A stretch of DNA of 64,000 nt from Sthenelais limicola. Lineage: Eukaryota > Annelida > Polychaeta > Phyllodocida > Sigalionidae. The DNA is taken from positions 41,167,744 to 41,231,743 of the forward strand of contig OW804096.1 of NCBI GenBank assembly GCA_942159475.1, in the 5' to 3' direction. Shown piece after piece: positions 1-11,400 of this stretch. The number at the start of each line of letters is the position of its first letter. The stretch's first letter is position 1. Both the position numbers and the translations under genes were made by a program. The notes under the pieces are model-generated. The model was not told where the DNA came from. It ran no database searches and saw only the letters and a list, made by a program, of their open reading frames with translations.

Positions 1-809
1 AGTTTTCGATTTTGTATACGTTACACGGAAAAGTCACGGACGAAGTTGTTACGAATCGGGCATATATGTATCGATCTACAGCGGCAATCTGCTCCTTGAA
101 GCGAAATACTTAGAGGTTAGCCGAAGGAATTCACCCAATGAAAAAAGTGTTAAGTCTTCGTTGTCTTAACATTTACCCTTTTATTCGTATATTGGTGCAT
201 ACTACGTATGATGTCCACCGTTCCATTCAAATGGCCTGGTGGCATGTATAAAGCTCGATGGGTAATAATAGAGTTAAGAGAATCCTGTTTTGTTATTTCC
301 TTCTGACAGCCGCTATCACATGTCTGAGATATAATTATATTAGCCATTGTGCTCCTGGCGATTTTTGCTTTGTAAAATACGTACGAATATCGGTGGCGTG
401 AACAGTTCTTTGCTTCCCTAATCAAAGTATGGCATTATACGCTCTTGTGCTGTATAATAACCAAGGGGTCTAAACCAACCACAAAAACACCAATATTTGA
501 TATTTTCATGGTAAGACGGACACAAACTCTAAATGAGGCAATAAATTTATCAGAGTATCCACTTTTACATTAATATGAAAATATTTATACATAAATTCAA
601 TCCAGATGGTTCTTTTGAGGTATACAATTTTACTATAGGACCATTGAAGAGCTCTGTGCATAATATGCTATATGTATACATAGGAATGGGATATCTCAAG
701 ACCAAATTGCTTAACAAATAATTAATGTATCCAAGAATTAACCCCTTTATGGAATGTAAAATGATTACAGCTGTAGGGTGTGGATGCACGATATTCATCT
801 AGATGAAAT
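1..809. other. AT-rich non-coding stretch
   Basis: No gene is supported here. Open frames are short, AT-driven and lack splice consensus or recognisable protein. A GTAAGA donor-like hexamer near 511 follows about 90 bases of open frame, but nothing else supports an exon. Confidence 0.6.
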
Positions 810-810
810 A

Positions 811-1145
811 TGTGATGTGTTACAGAAAAATGAGTCCTAAGACGCAAGAATATACATTTTGCGATACCATCATATTTAAAAAGATGAGGTCAAGGGGATT
901 CCAATGATGGTAAACATTACACATCTAATAATTAAATACTTCAATATTTTGTATGCATGAAAAACAGTTACTACTAATTCTTCATGGCCAATCACTATAG
1001 TTAAGTAGATAATATACTCATTAGGATAACCTCTGATATGTATAGATACATTCAATACACAGTGACCAAGGGTTCTTGTGGGGGAAAAAACATTGAAAAA
1101 TATATACTTTGCGACTTGTGACTCATTTTCCTGTAACGCATCACA
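811..1145 (+). mobile_element. MITE family 2, copy A (long inverted repeats, TA-flanked)
   Basis: The element begins TGTGATGTGTTACAG and ends with the imperfect inverse CTGTAACGCATCACA. The terminal inverted repeats run about 37 bases with only a few mismatches (811-847 against about 1109-1145). It is bordered by TA on both sides (809-810 and 1146-1147), as expected for a Tc1/mariner-type target duplication. It has no coding capacity, so it is non-autonomous. A homologous copy lies at 44976-45377. The two copies share both termini and internal blocks, for example 'aatgatggtaa' and 'agttaagtag'. The superfamily assignment is inferred from the TA flanks only. Confidence 0.8.
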
Positions 1146-1691
1146 TATGTGTATTTTCTTATACGAAGGCGAGTGTGACCCCGGACTACTGTACTAACTA
1201 TAGCAGGATATGATTACTGCAGCTCAGAACAGATCATAATGTCAGCATCAGTCTTGTAGTACCAAAAATGAAGATGATTTACCAGTATACAACAATGATC
1301 ATTCTCGTGCATAGGATGAAACATATCTTTGTTATTGACAATTTATGTATATGGCCTGAGAGATGTGCTAAATAAAGATGATTATCACGAACTTCTTTGT
1401 CTTCATCGTTTCTTTGTAAAAGCTCGGCATCTCGAATTACTATAATATAAAATCTTTAACTCATGCGTAACTTGTGACGCTATTTTTAGACAACAACATT
1501 TTAAGAACACCGATGCGATAACAAAAATATTTTATTGCACCTCTCAAGAGGAATGCGCATATAATAAAATGATTGAATAAACTTGGCACATAGTTTGGTT
1601 TTCATTATCTTTAAGCTAGAAATTGGTTCTTTCTCGAATATTGTGGAGAGTCATTTTCACTGATGCTAATGCTCAGATGGACCAACTGCCA
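1146..1691. other. Unassigned AT-rich spacer
   Basis: Nothing recognisable is present. Stops are frequent in all frames and no repeat of other parts of the window was seen. Confidence 0.5.
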
Positions 1692-1859
1692 CAGTTTAGG
1701 CTGAGAGAGTCCCCCCAAACTGAGGGAAAGCCTCTCGCCCCAAACAGCAATGTTATATAATCGTATTAGGATGCTTACTCCAGGGCAGGAAAAGCTATTA
1801 GCACAGTATAGGCGTCAGATCACTGACACCATTCTGATCTGAGAGGTGAGCCTAGACTG
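1692..1859 (-). mobile_element. MITE family 1, copy 1
   Basis: The right end is the canonical terminus TGAGCCTAGACTG. The left end is a degraded version (CAGTTTAGGCTGA). Internal blocks match the other copies: the 'actgagggaaagcctctcg' segment, the 'cactgacac' block and the 'tctgatctgagagg' block next to the terminus. The orientation is inverted relative to the copies at 32141 and 58075. No clear target duplication is left (GCCA against AAAA), so this looks like an older copy. Confidence 0.85.
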
Positions 1860-2224
1860 AAAAGTACGGAAATATGACTAGGCCACTCAATGTGCTTTGG
1901 TGAACATGGAACACATTCCTCACTACATAGGAGACAAAAAGTCCTGTACTGAATTTTGATGAACTGTGCCTAGATATGTATGGCATTAATCGTTCACAGA
2001 CTAACATCGTAAGACTATGGTGAGCATTAGCCCTATATAGAAGAATTCATCCAGAAGATGGAGCCTGCGTTTCCTCAAAACTAGTTGCAGTCGGATAAAT
2101 TAATCTGGCATCAGGTGGTGCCTCCATCGACCTTTTCCATTAAATTCAGGCTAAGCCTCTCATATAATTTGGTTACGTGAAGATAAGAGCAATTTAGTGT
2201 CCAGTTAAAGGATCTTGTAATTCT
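1860..2224. other. Unassigned spacer
   Basis: No gene, repeat or RNA signal is recognised. Confidence 0.5.
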
Positions 2225-2228
2225 GATG

Positions 2229-2451
2229 CTAAAGTCTGGTGCGTTTGTGGAATCCACCGGTAGGTAATCCGATGAAATATGCGATCAAGGAATACCCCTG
2301 CACGAAACTTGGTCGGACACCAATGCGTATTGTGACGCCGAGTTCTACTGCGGTAAATGTTGGCAAGATGGAGGCTGTTAAGACCCTCTGCATGGGGCCC
2401 GTTGCATTAGGTATCATTAACTATAGGATGGTTATATTGTGTTGTATCTAG
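2229..2451. other. Small GC-richer island, open on both strands, unrecognised
   Basis: About 220 bases stand out from the AT-rich surroundings. They are free of stops in one frame on each strand: 2239-2451 plus, about 70 codons, and 2229-2417 minus, about 62 codons. Both translations look protein-like in composition. The minus one is rich in hydrophobic residues and Gly/Pro (ends near FIGLPTGGFHK), and the plus one contains KLGRTPMRIVTPSS. Neither has clear flanking splice sites, and I do not recognise the family. It may be an exon fragment, a decayed transposon piece or chance. Confidence 0.25.
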
Positions 2452-3039
2452 TCTGCTTATCACTAATGGTCCCATTGGATTTAGTAGTAATAAGGATTAG
2501 GATCCGGTCCATTGTGCAGCAGGTCCCTGTCCTGATGAAATTTACATTTTTGTTGAAAGTTGCAGAGACGTCAATCTGCTGATTCATAAATTCTCTTGGA
2601 AGAGGTTCGAACCTTCATTTATAAAGCAATGTCCTGTATCCTTAAGCAATTACGTGAAAACTAAGTTATCGCGATTCATATTCATATTCCAAGAAACATG
2701 GGTATCACAAACAAATGTGAGCTTCAATATGATATCTATTGTTTTGTCCCACAACCGAGTAACTCCATCTTGTTCATGTGTATAGGGGCACACGAGGCAG
2801 TTATATTTGAACTGCAATTTAAGGATCTTAATTTGATGGATTGATTTATATTTTTTTATTTCCATTATAACATTCAGATATGACACAAAATTACAGTTCT
2901 TCCAGCTGCTGTCCTAACAGTACTCATTACAATAATTGGAATATAAACAACACTAGAGAAAAACACTAAAATCTCAGAACACTACAGTATACCATGCACT
3001 AGCCACAACATTCTAACTATATATTTGTGATCCCCAACA
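2452..3039. other. Unassigned AT-rich spacer
   Basis: No gene or RNA is supported. The sequence GGTTCGAACC near 2604 resembles a tRNA B box, but no A box or cloverleaf precedes it. Confidence 0.5.
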
Positions 3040-3175
3040 CAGTCTAGACCCAAAGATGAGAGACTCCCTTCAAACGGAGGGAAGGGCAAAATGTCATTAT
3101 AATCCCATTAGAACGCCTATTCCTAGGCCAGGAAACGCGAAGTAGGCGTCCAATCACTGACATACCATTATTCAT
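3040..3175 (-). mobile_element. MITE family 1, copy 2 (truncated)
   Basis: It starts with CAGTCTAGACCCAAAG and continues with the family's internal blocks: 'gagagactcccttcaaac', 'ataatcccatta', 'ggccagg' and 'ggcgtccaatcactgacata'. After about 3175 the sequence leaves the family, and the terminus next to the GATCTGAGAGG block is missing. It is therefore a deleted copy in the same orientation as copy 1. Confidence 0.8.
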
Positions 3176-3779
3176 CAGCAAATATTCTCATCAAATTGAG
3201 AAGAGTAAGAAGGCGCTAACCTTGATTATAAAAATTATATATTGCTTTTTTACTGTGATACGGTTCTCAGGGCTATTGATCGGATCTATTCCAACCTCCC
3301 TGGCCTTCTACACGGGGACGTATATCGAATGAGAATACAGACCTTGAATTAGATGAGGGGCAACTGGAACAGAAGTGAAAATCTATTTTGAAAAAAAGAA
3401 CAGGACCATCTGCTGCACTGGTGTTGTATGCGCAGTACACCAGACTGTAGTCATTTTGGCAATAATAAAAATAGGTTTATTTTTTATCTGATTCAATCAG
3501 AGATAATCTCTGATCACATGAAGCTCGTGATGATTTGTGACTCATGTGCAACTGATACTTAACGCAACAGTTGGCACACAGCCTCCTTTGTTTGACATAG
3601 CAATTATTGCCTGGGAAATTATGGAATATGCCAAAATGGTCCTCCATAGATTACACCTCGTGCAGTGTACATAATTATACATAGTCCCTTTGTCTCATCA
3701 AACCTCAACACTGTACACTGCCTCCCCATCTCCCCTTCCTCTCCATTAATTGCTCTATTCCCACCTCTAATGTATTTGA
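3176..3779. other. Unassigned spacer with a short palindrome
   Basis: It is mostly AT-rich. A short palindrome, TCAGAGAT-A-ATCTCTGA, lies near 3496-3516. No gene is supported. Confidence 0.5.
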
Positions 3780-4440
3780 TTCCCAATTGGCAGTGTAGGG
3801 GGCGTTGGAGCGGTGCCTGCCTTGCAGACAGGGGCGGCCCGTGCTGACTGACTGCAGTGAGTCGTAGTGGTGATGTTGGGATGATGTTTTTATGCCCTTC
3901 GTTTCGGGGGCTCCCGCAGCTCCTCCTCCTCCCCATCGACCCCATCATGCAGTTACTCCGCCGCGGGCGGGTATAACCACCTGTCTTTAACATCCCGCTG
4001 ACTTATATCCTCAACTGATAAGCTTGTGTGAAGAGGTGGACAAATACGAGTGGAGCAATCTTTTCGTTTGTTTGGCGAGAGGCCATCGGAGTGTGTGCTT
4101 GTATGTTGTCATCTGGGACTGTTTCTCTTCTACCTGTACCCACTTTCGCTATACAGTCCTCGGATAGGCGACAAGCATTTGGAGTGGTCGAAAGAAGCGA
4201 AGAAGAAGAAGGAGAAGAAGACGGCGTCCAGGCCAGAGAGGCTATAGAAGCACTGTAGTTGCCGACGCTGCTGCTTGGTTGGCTATAAGGGTGGAACCAA
4301 AGGACTACTGACACTGTCGCAGACATAGGCACTGGAATAAAAGGCTGGGTCTCCTGCATTGGTTCCATGCTACCGATGTGGCCAGAAGCAATGGTCCCTC
4401 CAACACCTTCTCCTACCAATCATCTTCTTGATACATGCAG
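3780..4440. promoter_or_regulatory. GC-rich island, possible promoter or 5' gene region
   Basis: This stretch is clearly richer in G and C than its surroundings and has few stops in several frames on both strands. On the minus strand about 138 codons are open (4003-4419), Ser/Pro/Thr-rich, without an ATG at the open end. On the plus strand about 76 codons are open (4028-4258), ending in an acidic run. Openness in several frames at once fits base composition better than one true gene. The island lies upstream of the plus-strand candidate first exon at 4829, so a promoter or 5' UTR role is the simplest inference. A minus-strand exon cannot be excluded: a good donor (CAG|GTAGAAG) lies within the minus frame near 4120. 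Confidence 0.35.
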
Positions 4441-4828
4441 TCTGAAGTGAAATGGACACCGAGCACCAGCCTTATTATTAAGCCCAGCTGTCGGAGGCGG
4501 AAAGCTTACCAATAACCCTTGTTCATATACTTCACAGGTTTCACGTGGTATACATTGGTTGCATAAAAATATAGCAAGTAGTTCTTCTTCTCAGGACCTC
4601 AAGAAGCAGAACGTGTGAGAGTGAAGAGAGAGAGATACAAGTAAGAATACATACAGAGAGCCAGGATAATATATGGAGATGTGAAACATTTATATATATA
4701 ATCTGTGATCAGCAGCGGTAGCTCGTCGATTGATATTACTGGACTCGGTGTTCTCAACCAGGATCAACGATCCAGAGTGGTGTAGTACATATATATACAG
4801 TGTATACAATATCTATTGTGATAGCAAC

Positions 4829-4985
4829 ATGGCACTCCGAAGGCCGTCAAGCATCTCTAGGCGTACCGGGGGTGATGGGGAGAGACCCCGGAGACCAACC
4901 TCCTGGTCAGGGCCTCCTACTGAAGTACAAAAACGACGACTTGACCTGGACCTTATCCTTTATAACCCGGAACATCGATATAAAG
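4829..4985 (+). CDS. Candidate first coding exon, unrecognised protein
   Basis: An ATG in good Kozak context (AGCAACATGG) opens 52 codons plus one base. The frame ends exactly at a near-consensus splice donor, AAAG|GTAAGA, with GT at 4986-4987. The peptide is basic and Arg/Pro/Ser-rich at its start (MALRRPSSISRRTGG) and becomes mixed (LDLDLILYNPEHRYK). This suggests a disordered nuclear or cytoplasmic N-terminus, and no family is recognised. The GC content is higher than the neighbourhood, and a GC island lies just upstream. The reading frame one base over is also open to the donor, so the frame choice rests on the ATG context. No downstream exon could be assigned, and the intron must be long if the call is right. 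Confidence 0.4.
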
Positions 4986-7900
4986 GTAAGAGAACAAGTT
5001 TCTAATATTCTATACGCTTGTGACATTTAAATTCCATGATTCTTGTCAGCTGCCCAACCAAAATTATCCATGCTGCTTAGCACGTATATATAGATAAAAA
5101 AATGGATCAGCAAGGATGAAATAGCATCCAAACTTCTATCAAATTTGGAATGCATCCTGAAGGGGTTTTTCCTTGGTTTTTTGTTGACCAACGCTTGTTT
5201 TTCACTGCCCTGACCCTTGCCTTACAAATGTCAAATACCAAAATAAAGACTTTTGCCTGGAAGTTATGTATGTACTTGTTGTGATGGTGAACGGAAAGCA
5301 ACCTGGGCATAACTCTGCATCCGCTAAAGCACCTAAGATATGCCCCGATTCTAGTGCCTTTTTTATGGGCAGTTTAGAACAACCACTGTAGCCAACAAGG
5401 AACCTCTACTCACATGCTGTTTGTAAATATAGAATGCATTGGCTGGCTTGTTTCATTGTTGGAGGGCGGGGAGTCTGTCTGTGTATATAAAGGTATGAGG
5501 GAGTTTACTAAGCCAGTGCCTTCATGCAAGCTGGTTTAAGTGCTTCAACTAAATGCTTGGTATGCGTGCCCACCTTGGAATTTGCATAACTCCTGGATTC
5601 AACTGCCGAAAATAAGACTCTTCTTCCCCTTTTAACTATGTTACTACACTTGTAAAACAATCGCCATTATATATCGTGTGTATTCATGAAACATCTGCGA
5701 TAGCAAATTGTATGTTTTGTTGACATATAATAAAGCGATGTTATTTTGAAATTGGGTTCAAATTCTCATGAGAATAATTTCGGAATATGTGAACCGGAAT
5801 ATGTGAACTATTTCAGGGAAATGTACAATGAATCATATGATATCATTTTAGAGTGGCCTTTATGGTTGGTCTTCCCGTTGATCTTCCATTCTGGGAGTTC
5901 TTCCCTGTATTTCGAATTCCAGAAAATAACCAAGACTTTCTGTCCTTCATTCTTCACGTATAATTGCTTTCATGATTTGAGGTCTTACCACAGAAACAAA
6001 TCTTTCGATATTTTCCCAATACCAACACATTCTATTTTCCAAAAAATCACCTGTTGTTAAAGGGCATGACAGTTACTCACAAATCAAAGCTCGCGAACTT
6101 TTCGAGTTTCCTCCCACGACCAGTTGCATTACAGTTTATGTTTGTTTTGCATGAGGTCCTTAAATGTTGTTGTCAGTGCGTTTAAGTGAAGAACCTCTAC
6201 AGTCAAAACAAATGTTTTGGTTCTCAATTGCCCCTTCCTTTCTCCATACCTGCAAGCAATGTCAGCATCATAAAGCATCTGGGGCAAATGTTGTGCTACT
6301 TTTTATCCGAACTATTTAAACTTTGAGTTTCATTTGATCAAACGCAGTTAAATGTGTTCTTGTTATTAAGCCTATGTACTCTATGTGTATGTACTTGTAT
6401 TTTCAATTTCCCTGCACAATTAGTGTAAAATAAAACGAGCAGTTTTCTTTCTTCTATTATCATATTCTGTCTGTATAATTAGTCAGGTTTCTTTTCCTTG
6501 ATGTATTTCTTTGTATTGTCTTACTTTTATTCAATCACCCATCTTTCCCACAGATATGCTTCATAACTACGAACTATCCCTCTTCTGGGCTGTTCAAGCT
6601 ATTCAAGCTATTCAATTCAGTGAGTCTTGAATGATAGCATGGTTGTTATATGGATCTATTGGCTTGCATACTTTTCCATTGCAAGGTCTGTGTTACAAGA
6701 GGAGAGACTAGACTCTGTCTCGTTCCTCTCCTTACTAATCTAATCCATGCATATGTGAAAAATGTGTATCTAAATTTTAACAAAATATTTATTGTTTTAA
6801 ATTGTACCTGCCATTTGACACAAGTCATACATTGATGCATAAATTGTTAATGCTTTTTTCTCATTTTTTCCCCTTTAGTAGTCCAGTTAACTATTTTAAA
6901 CTTTATTAATGTTTTATCTTTGAGGAGTTCGCATACATATTGAGAGCATTTTGAATTAATAAAGTAAGTCCCTTGGACGCCATTATTCATGAAATAAGAT
7001 ATTGATGAATATTCTGTACACAGCCGATACTATTGATGTATCAAGCATGATCAATAAAATCCAAGTACATCTTTTACATACGTCTATCTATGAAATGGAC
7101 TTGTGACTGTTGATCCATGTACGTGTTTGAGTGCATGTTTGCCCTGTTTTAATGTCGGCACAGTAACATGTTTGCAGTCTAATCGTTTATATATGTGGGC
7201 TTATTTCTATGTCCTGTCATTTCCTATTTATCCCAGCAATTCAGTCTAGTTATACGGTGGTATACGTGCAGGTGCCAGCAATAAAAACCTGTTTTTACTC
7301 TATTAGCGAAGACATCTGTAGGTATTCCATCCATTCCTCTGTTGATAAGGAGTCATTATGGCAACCCCTGAACTGTAGAGTGATGTATACTTTCTTGCGA
7401 GGTCATACATAAGATGAATTTGCTGATAAGGAGAAATATCTTCCAGGTCTTGAAGCAAGCGTATGTCAAGGTCGAAGTACCTTACAATCCCCAATATTGA
7501 AAGGGAAAACATACGTTGTGTTTGAAAGAATATTCCAATGCATGTTTGTCATATTTCCACATGTCCTTCACAAATCTACTGTACTGTTGTCAAAAGCAAT
7601 TTTTCCCCTGAACAAATACTAGCTACCCTTTATATCTCACACTAAAACCTGAGATCCAGGCCATGGCGGTACAAGCATACATTGTTTTTTCCAGGACCTC
7701 TTTCTCCCACTCATTTGTCTGGTAAATATTCACCCAGGGTATTTAAGTAGGTTTTCCTCACTCTTTCTCTGACTCGGGACAGAAGGCCCCAACACAAACC
7801 TACACAACTCACACAACATCAATGAGGGCGGCCGAAAACTATTAGTTAACACATCCCTTCCTTGCTGGGTATACATTGGGGGCTCATGGGTAATGTGTAT

Positions 7901-8373
7901 CAGGAACCGCTGGGCTCTCGGAGTGAAAATTTAGTATCGCCGTAACATTGGTGATACTCAGCTTGTTGATTGAAATCGAATAGCCCCCTTATCGCACGCT
8001 TGCCATAGCAAAAGATAGCCATATCAATGCTTCTATAATTCATTAACATGTATATGAAGATGTCAGCCATCTCAAGTATTATTTGCTGGTATAAATCTGG
8101 CGAGGAAAGTCGTAAGATGCTATACCTCCAGCCAGGATCTGTGGGGGAATTATCATGCACAGTATATATTATACGTCCCAATGAGACTATTAATTTGTAA
8201 TTGGATTTGATTAAATGGTATCTATTTATATGCCGTTGCCTTTGATGTAACAGGTGAGCATGATAATTCAGGAGAATGGGAATAAGAAAGTATATGAAAT
8301 TATTCATGCAGGAAAGATATCGTCTTTTTCATCTAATGTATTAATCTTTGAGACGATTTAGGATATACCGTAG
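4986..8373. other. Unassigned AT-rich DNA (intron or intergenic)
   Basis: No convincing gene was found. A TATATAAAGG sequence lies at about 5484 (plus), but no initiator or coding exon follows it. The one candidate exon in this stretch is 5414-5474 (minus), listed separately. Other open frames, such as 5746-6060 plus and 7900-8307 minus, are Ile/Asn/Phe/Tyr-rich, as expected from AT-rich random sequence. Confidence 0.5.
5414..5474 (-). CDS. Weak candidate internal exon
   Basis: On the minus strand a CAG acceptor (tatacacagacag|ACTCC) and a GTGAGT donor enclose 61 bases. They are open in a frame that reads SPPSNNETSQPMHSIFTNS. The peptide is polar and not AT-driven, but the segment is short and the acceptor only moderate. 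It could be chance. Confidence 0.2.
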
Positions 8374-8430
8374 TTGCCTGCTGAAGCAGCCAGGCATTAC
8401 AACTCTATAATGCCCGGCTTCAGCAGGCAA
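8374..8430. repeat. 57-base foldback hairpin
   Basis: The left arm (8374-8399, starting TTGCCTGCTGAAGC) pairs with the right arm (8408-8430, ending GCTTCAGCAGGCAA). The only interruptions are a three-base bulge and one mismatch, across an 8-base loop. The arms are much richer in GC than the surroundings. It could be a minimal foldback transposon, the joined ends of a deleted MITE, or a microRNA-like precursor. Sequence alone does not decide. Confidence 0.7.
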
Positions 8431-11400
8431 TTATAGCCCAAAACCATCCCCAAGATGAACTAAAGGTCTCTAGTGCCCTAGGAAGCTATAGTTGCCAGGA
8501 ATGTTTTCTTTTCGGTCTATGTAGCCTATATACTACTAACTACAAGTTATTTTATGAGGATTATGTTTTAGTGGATTGCAATCGTCACAGAGTGGACTAA
8601 ACGGATTAATGGCCTCCATTTCGTACAGGAATCGGGTCCTGTAATTGATAACGAGCTTGGCAAATAGTAACCAGGGATATCGTAGATTTAATTGTGTTTC
8701 CTAGATGGTTTATCGATATGAGATGTGTGCTTTCAAGTTCCGGGCAATCTTTTATACGCATCTGATAAATAAATTGACGTAATTAGATACAATTTTAAAA
8801 TTAGGATGACAAGTGTATGGTGGATTTGCAAATTTGAGTGAGTGGGTTTCCTTGTATCAAAGAAAATAATCACTTTACTTTAGCTCCCTATGCTACGTCA
8901 AATAATTCATATAATTAATCATTTAATTTTTAACAATTGACACGCAAGGACAAACACAGTCCACATTACATAGAGAGGTTTATATACACCTTTAGTCACA
9001 ACAGGTACAACGATGGTTATACATTATGGTTATATAATGGTAACTACGGTCAGGATGATACATGGTTACATAATCTACATGAAAGCTAGATAAGATAAAA
9101 ATATCCTTGTGGCTTGAATGTTACAAGAAAGGTACGATGAGTAATAGGAGTTGGAGGGAGGGTAACTCAAAGGTCCTTGTTAACACTCTGGCTGTTTGTG
9201 ACCGACTGTTTGAATGTCCAGGAACCAGAGCATCCTCCAACAGTTATGGTAATGAGGATAGTCTCTCCTGGTCAGTGAACCCACTGGATGAGACCGATGG
9301 AAAGCCCATTTCCTCAGTTCTGTTAACGAATTTATAGTCCTGTTCGATTTTCAAAATATAATGTTATATCATACAGGAAGTCATTATGGAGAATATTTAG
9401 TCTGCCCAGAGCAAGGTCTTTCTGGGGGACCTTAAACGTGTCTTTATCGATTATCACCTGGCCAGTTGCCAACAACCATCCTGTGAGACTGCTCAGTTTT
9501 TAACACTGATCTTGTAGGGAAATTTGGCAGGAGAATAACCTTCAACAAGTGACCCCTACTCACACTACTACCATACATACATATGTAGACGTTTAGTCTG
9601 GAGGATTTTGCCATAAGTTGTAGCGAATATTACTCCATTAGTTTCTGCTGTTGGCCAAGCAGACTCGCCCTGCAGGCAGAGATGCGTCGTCGTCCGACCT
9701 GTGCCTACTCCAATGTGTGTAACCTGGAGATTGTAGATCAATACTTTGCCAGTGTCTGCTGGAGTATGTTGTATGTGTGCATGTCTCTCTCCCACTCACT
9801 CAACCCGCTCGTGGTCTCTGCCTACCGCTAGCTCTTGCTTGTACATCAACCACATTGTGAGGGTCAACTAGATAAGTCTGGTTGGTGTAGTTCCAGTTGG
9901 AACATTATTACTTGCTGAAATATTCGGGATGTTAATAATTGGGCTATCAATTAAGGAAATGATCTAAATTTGGTTTGTTATTTACTGAGTAATATCAATA
10001 TTAGGTTTGACTCTGATTGTTATCATAATGCCATTCAGAAATTGATCACAATAACACCGCCAAAATGGCGTGACACTTTCGATAGAAAAACATAATTCAC
10101 AATTCAGCATGGAGAGCATTATTCATGTTGTCATTTTAGCAATCAGGCGGAGTCAATGGACACAGAGTACGCTTCGAATCAGGCTCTCTCCAATCTTTCA
10201 ACCTACTTTTCCATAATTCATATAAAAACGAAAGCAGATTTATTTGATTTTCCACCTGCCCTTTTCATGGTTCATTCACTGGGCGCACATCGTGCTACCA
10301 GTCATTTGTAAGGCTCACTATTCACGAGGCCCATCCGCCCATCAGTGGGGGCTATCAACATGGCGGTAGAGCACTCAATCCACTCGTATAGTGTGTCCAT
10401 TCTGCCCCGGACCATAATAAAGCTTACGTTTCCCCATCCCCTCTAAGTGCTTCCATTTAGCCCTGATTGAAATATGATTTATCCCAACTTGTCATGTCTA
10501 ATACAAACTTCGAGGGAACAGCGCCCAAAAGATATACATGTATCCACCTGGTCAAAAAATGCCTTGACATTTAGGTATGTTCAACAGAATATTTGAGAGG
10601 GCTACAGCACATCCCGCGGGCAATCTCTCTCTGACCTCCTCAGATGTGTACACTAACGACCAATGGCACAGCCAGGCAGGGGGAATCTGGTTTGACATTA
10701 ATTTATTCCCCCTGAACTATTTCCATCGTCATGCAATGCAAGTCTACCAGACCAGTCCTCCTTTCTTCTTCCAGTCTTTGTTTTGAGGGACTGGTAGTCC
10801 ATTCATCAATTAGTTAAGCCAACTACTGTATGTTAATTGTGATATAATGGCATAAAGGCACACAGATTGCCAAGGTCCAGATGGTTATACACAGCGATAG
10901 TTAGTCTGAGTGATACGGTTTTTTTTTACCAATACGTCCCAACCTCTCCCTATGTACAGACATAGTTAGCAAACATCCAAAGACTTTATTGCGGGATGGA
11001 GAACCAAAGAACTTATAACAAAATGAGGGAAACTAATCGATCACAGACCGACAGGAGAGAAGCCTTTTTTCCCCGTTTAAGCTTGCTTTTCATGTGCGAA
11101 GGTGGTGTTGAGTGAAGGCCTGTCGCAAATAGCCATGGAGGGAAGAGGGTTAAATCAGATCTGACAGACTGAGACAAACAGGCCAGCTTAAGGCTGATGT
11201 ATCTATTGCGAATGCCGCATAATATATAGTACCAATCTTAGAGTAGGTCAGGCAAGCATATACTACAACCTACCACTACCCAAGCCTGTATTGATCGACG
11301 ATATTATATGCACACACACACATATATTTTTCGTGATTCCTCACATTTTGCTATATCTATTTATTTTTGGAAACCAATTTATACATATCGATCACCCATG

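Noticed and set aside
2596..2625. tRNA-like B box (GGTTCGAACC)
   Set aside because: No A box at the right distance and no cloverleaf pairing. A similar GGTTCGAGG near 38826 fails for the same reason.
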